Assembly: GCF_030433675.1 (NCBI RefSeq)
Contig: NZ_JAROCB010000002.1
Location: 248,001-312,000, forward strand
Direction of reading: 5' to 3'
DNA: 64,000 nt
DNA from: Leifsonia virtsii
GTDB taxonomy: Bacteria; Actinomycetota; Actinomycetes; Actinomycetales; Microbacteriaceae
Each line of letters begins with the position of its first letter. Positions within the stretch are counted from its first letter, which is position 1. A program made the position numbers and the translations under genes. Positions 61,727 through 64,000 of the stretch are shown in pieces. The notes beneath the pieces were generated by a model. The model did not search any database. It was not told the origin of the DNA and worked only from the letters and a program-made list of their open reading frames with translations.

Positions 61727-62629
61727 TCAGTCCCCGGTCAGGCGCTCCAGGAGTTCGCGGTAGCGGGCGGCGGTCCGCTCCACGACCTCCGCGGGCAGCT
61801 GCGGCGGGGTGCCGGTCTTGTCCCAGTTCGCGGCGAGCCAGTCGCGGACGATCTGCTTGTCGAAGCTCGCCATGCGCTCCTCGGGAGTGGTGCCCGCGGC
61901 GTAGGCGGCGGCGTCCCAGTACCGGCTGGAGTCGCTGGTCAGCACCTCGTCGGCGAGGGTGATCTCGCCCGTGGTGCGGTCGGCGCCGAACTCGAACTTC
62001 GTGTCCGCGATGATGACGCCGCGCTGCTCGGCGATGGCGGCGCCGCGCTCGTAGACGTGCAGCGAGAGGCGGCGCAGCTCCTCGGCGATGTCCGGCCCGA
62101 CCAGCTCGACCGTGCGCTCGAAGCTGATGTTCTCGTCGTGCTCGCCGAGCGGGGCCTTCCACGCGGGCGTGTAGATCGGCTCGGGGAGGCGGTCGCCGTT
62201 CTGCAGGCCGGCGGGCAGCGGGATGCCGCACACGCTCTGCGATGCCCGGTACTCCGCCCAGCCGCTGCCGGTCAGGTACCCACGCACGACGCACTCGATG
62301 GGGAACATGTCGAGCGGCTTCACCAGCATCGAGCGGCCCGCGACCTCGGCAGGGATGCGCTCGACGACCCGCTCGCCGTCCAGCACGTGGTCGGGGACGA
62401 GGTGGTTCGGGATGTCGTCGAGCTGGTCGAACCACCACAGGCTCAGCGTGGTCAGCAGCTCGCCCTTGCCCGGGATGCCCGGCTCCAGCACGTGGTCGAA
62501 CGCGCTCACCCGGTCGCTGGCGACGACCAGGACGCTGTCGGTGTCGGCGAGGCCTGTCGCGCCCTCGGGCACATACAGGTCGCGCACCTTGCCCGAGTAG
62601 ACGTGGACCCATCCCGGAAGTTCGCTCAC
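61727..62629 (-). CDS. purC: Phosphoribosylaminoimidazole-succinocarboxamide synthase
   Basis: 300 residues, the longer (~300 aa) SAICAR synthetase form. Adds aspartate to CAIR using ATP. Blocks: VYSGKVRDLYVP, LVVASDRVSAFDHVL, PIECVVRGYLTGSGWAEY and IIADTKFEFG. GTG start with a TACGAT -10 box six bases upstream, hence leaderless. It is separate from the other purine genes in the window. Confidence 0.97.
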   Translation of the reverse strand: MSELPGWVHVYSGKVRDLYVPEGATGLADTDSVLVVASDRVSAFDHVLEPGIPGKGELLTTLSLWWFDQLDDIPNHLVPDHVLDGERVVERIPAEVAGRSMLVKPLDMFPIECVVRGYLTGSGWAEYRASQSVCGIPLPAGLQNGDRLPEPIYTPAWKAPLGEHDENISFERTVELVGPDIAEELRRLSLHVYERGAAIAEQRGVIIADTKFEFGADRTTGEITLADEVLTSDSSRYWDAAAYAAGTTPEERMASFDKQIVRDWLAANWDKTGTPPQLPAEVVERTAARYRELLERLTGD

Positions 62630-62635
62630 CCGACC

Positions 62636-62641
62636 ATCGTA
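62636..62641 (-). promoter_or_regulatory. -10 box of leaderless purC
   Basis: TACGAT on the minus strand, six bases before the GTG at 62629. Confidence 0.65.
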
Positions 62642-62720
62642 CGGTGCGACCGGGCGCGGCCGGGGCGCAGAGCGGCGCCCGCCGGGCAGGGGCCCGTCGG
62701 GCGCGCGGGCGCCGCATGCG

Positions 62721-63125
62721 TCAGCCGAGCAGCTTCGCCTTGGCGGCGGCGAACTCGTCGTCGGTGAGCACGCCCTGCGTGTGCAGGGTGGCGAGCTGCT
62801 GCAGCTGGGCCATCATGTCGTCGCCGCCGCCTGCCGCCGGCGCGGCCTGCTGCTGCGCGGCGAGCTGCTGCGCCGCGGCCTCCTGGGCCATCTGCTGCAT
62901 CTGCGCCTGCTGCTGTTGCTGCTCGTACTGCTGCTGCTGGTAAGCGGCCTGCTGCTGCTCGTACGCCTGCTGCTGCTCGGCGGCCTGCTGGTCGGCCTGC
63001 GCCTGGTACTTCTGCTGCTGGTGGTGCTGCACACCACCGGCCACGGCCGAGGCCGTTCCCGCGACGACCGCTGTGCGCGCCGCCATCCCGATCAATCCCG
63101 GGCGTCCGATCCGTCTCAACGGCAT
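62721..63125 (-). CDS. Gln-rich SHOCT-domain protein
   Basis: 134 residues: a short basic start, a weakly hydrophobic Ala/Gly/Val stretch (about 13-31), a long Gln/Ala/Tyr-rich coiled segment (about 34-95, with runs of four to five Gln), and a C-terminal SHOCT motif LQQLATLHTQGVLTDDEFAAAKAKLL. SHOCT domains are short helical oligomerisation or targeting modules. GGAGGAG precedes the ATG. It follows the DUF6325-like gene by ten bases, so the two form an operon. Confidence 0.88.
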   Translation of the reverse strand: MPLRRIGRPGLIGMAARTAVVAGTASAVAGGVQHHQQQKYQAQADQQAAEQQQAYEQQQAAYQQQQYEQQQQQAQMQQMAQEAAAQQLAAQQQAAPAAGGGDDMMAQLQQLATLHTQGVLTDDEFAAAKAKLLG

Positions 63126-63135
63126 GGTCTCCTCC

Positions 63136-63597
63136 TCAGCTCTCCGTGGTCTCGAGCTCGTCAGTCTCGAGCTCGTCGTACGCCTCCGCGGCGACCGCGT
63201 TCAGCACGGGCGCCGGGATGCGCTCGCTGTGCAGCACGACTCCGCCCGACTCGAAGAAGCGGCTCGCCAGCTCCTTCGCCCACAGGTGCTCGATCACGAG
63301 GATCGCGCCCGTCGAGCCCGGCTGGAGCAGTTCGGCGATCTCCTGCACATCCTCGTCGCCGGCGATGCCGCTCGCGTCGAGGGTGATGTCGGTCAGCCCG
63401 ATGTCGCCGTCCATCTCATCCAGCTCGATGATGTCGACACCGCCGTCGGCGTGCCGCTCGATGAAGACCAGGTCGAGCAGGCGGACCGTGCCGCTGTCGA
63501 CCAGTTCGAGGATCGCATCGACGACCCCTGCCGACGGTCTGTCCGTGTCGAACTGCGCGACCATGAACTCCGCCGGACCGTACTCGAATTCGGCCAT
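63136..63597 (-). CDS. DUF6325/DUF1269-like small protein
   Basis: 153 residues. Begins MAEFEYGPAEFMVAQFDTDR and includes SGTVRLLDLVFIERHADGGV, DVQEIAELLQPGSTGAILVIEHLWAKELASRF and an acidic tail of ELETDELETTES type. This is the pattern of a family usually found beside SHOCT-domain genes in actinobacteria. No membrane span; function unknown. AAAGGGG lies upstream of the ATG. Confidence 0.8.
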   Translation of the reverse strand: MAEFEYGPAEFMVAQFDTDRPSAGVVDAILELVDSGTVRLLDLVFIERHADGGVDIIELDEMDGDIGLTDITLDASGIAGDEDVQEIAELLQPGSTGAILVIEHLWAKELASRFFESGGVVLHSERIPAPVLNAVAAEAYDELETDELETTES

Positions 63598-63717
63598 CTC
63601 AGCCCCTTTCCCGCGGCCCACCCCGCTGTTCACGGGCACCATACTGCGGGCCCGGTCGGCCTGGCTACGCACTCTTTCGGCCGCTCCGGACAGCCCGTGC
63701 CGCACCCGCCTCCTCCC

Positions 63718-63723
63718 TAGACT
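63718..63723 (+). promoter_or_regulatory. Candidate -10 box of the alditol oxidase gene
   Basis: TAGACT about 55 bases before the ATG at 63779; it opposes the minus-strand DUF6325 gene. Confidence 0.45.
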
Positions 63724-63778
63724 GGGACGAGTCGACAGGAGGCGGATCGCCGTTTCCCGGGCGGATCGAGGAGGACCG

Positions 63779-64000
63779 ATGGCGGAGAAGAACTGGGCGG
63801 GCAACTACGAGTACCGGGCGGCGTCCCTCGCAAGGCCGCGGTCGGTGGAGGAGCTGCGCGATCTCGTCCTCGGCGCCCCCGCGGTGCGCGCGCTCGGCAG
63901 CCGGCACTCGTTCAACGACCTGGCGGACACGCCGGGGCTGCTCGTCAGCACGGCCGACCTGCCCGGTGGGATCCGCATTGACGAGACCGCGCGCACGGTG
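63779..64000 (+). CDS. Alditol/xylitol oxidase-like FAD protein (3' truncated by window edge)
   Basis: The first 74 residues are visible and the frame stays open to the window end. It begins MAEKNWAGNYEYRAASLARP, then RSVEELRDLVLGAPAVRALG and SRHSFNDLADTPG. NWAGN..Y and the His in GSRHSFND (the usual covalent-FAD residue) are features of alditol/xylitol oxidases of the GLO/AldO family. GAGGAGG lies five bases before the ATG. Oxidises sugar alcohols with O2 if complete. Confidence 0.85.
   Translation, partial: MAEKNWAGNYEYRAASLARPRSVEELRDLVLGAPAVRALGSRHSFNDLADTPGLLVSTADLPGGIRIDETARTV

Overview
The window is about 70% GC, with dense gene packing, many 1-4 base stop/start overlaps (ATGA, GTGA) and frequent GTG starts. 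A TANNNT -10 box lies only 6-7 bases before many start codons, so leaderless mRNAs are likely common. Together with the gene families present (CE1758/CE1759 flavin pair, three-subunit PurL/PurQ/PurS, YhgE/Pip, DUF2795, SHOCT, xylitol/alditol oxidase) this points to an actinobacterium, most likely Microbacteriaceae and possibly Leifsonia-like. The genus is a guess. No rRNA, tRNA, CRISPR array, transposase or integrase was found.

Layout. 1-5.1 kb: the end of an APC permease, then small stress-type genes (SDR, SRPBCC, a baeRF2/Rv2629-like protein, a DUF2795 protein). 5.1-8 kb: an ABC importer of the sulfonate/nitrate type. 8-23.5 kb: housekeeping genes, including xth, pyrE, a giant disordered septum-type protein, a NagD-like HAD, a TrmH methyltransferase, a metallophosphoesterase, a TetR / degenerate ABC ATPase / YhgE operon, purA, an Eis-like acetyltransferase and a chorismate mutase. 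23.5-33 kb: a MacB/FtsX-type exporter, a membrane glycosyltransferase, the LLM/FMN-reductase pair, a LysM lipoprotein, a single-gene insertion between 46-bp direct repeats, an EamA transporter and an esterase. 33-49 kb: purL and purS-purQ, separated by an ECF sigma/membrane protein pair and a LacI-controlled glycan locus (family 5 ABC importer plus GH35 and GH3 enzymes). 48.8-53 kb: a tryptophan-to-anthranilate operon (kynA, an amidohydrolase, kynU, PaaX-type regulator). 53-56.4 kb: a phosphonate-associated trio (FAD oxidoreductase, PhnX-like HAD, alcohol dehydrogenase). 56.4-64 kb: a UDG-type protein, gamma carbonic anhydrase, PadR/MFS operon, VOC and RraA-like proteins, purC, a Gln-rich SHOCT protein with a small partner, and the start of an alditol/xylitol oxidase.

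Two structures stand out beyond the genes. First, long-armed intergenic palindromes (17-25 bp arms) lie directly after stop codons. One family has three copies of exactly 57 bp with compensatory base-pair changes, and a second family follows both purL and purQ. Second, a one-gene, low-GC insert between LysM and EamA is bounded by 46-bp direct repeats. Each repeat carries what looks like the lysM -10 box and ribosome-binding site, so the inserted gene appears to sit behind a duplicated promoter. Other oddities are a PhnX-like hydrolase whose nucleophile Asp is Ser, an ABC ATPase paralogue without Walker motifs next to YhgE, and a metal-dependent amidohydrolase in the position expected for kynurenine formamidase.
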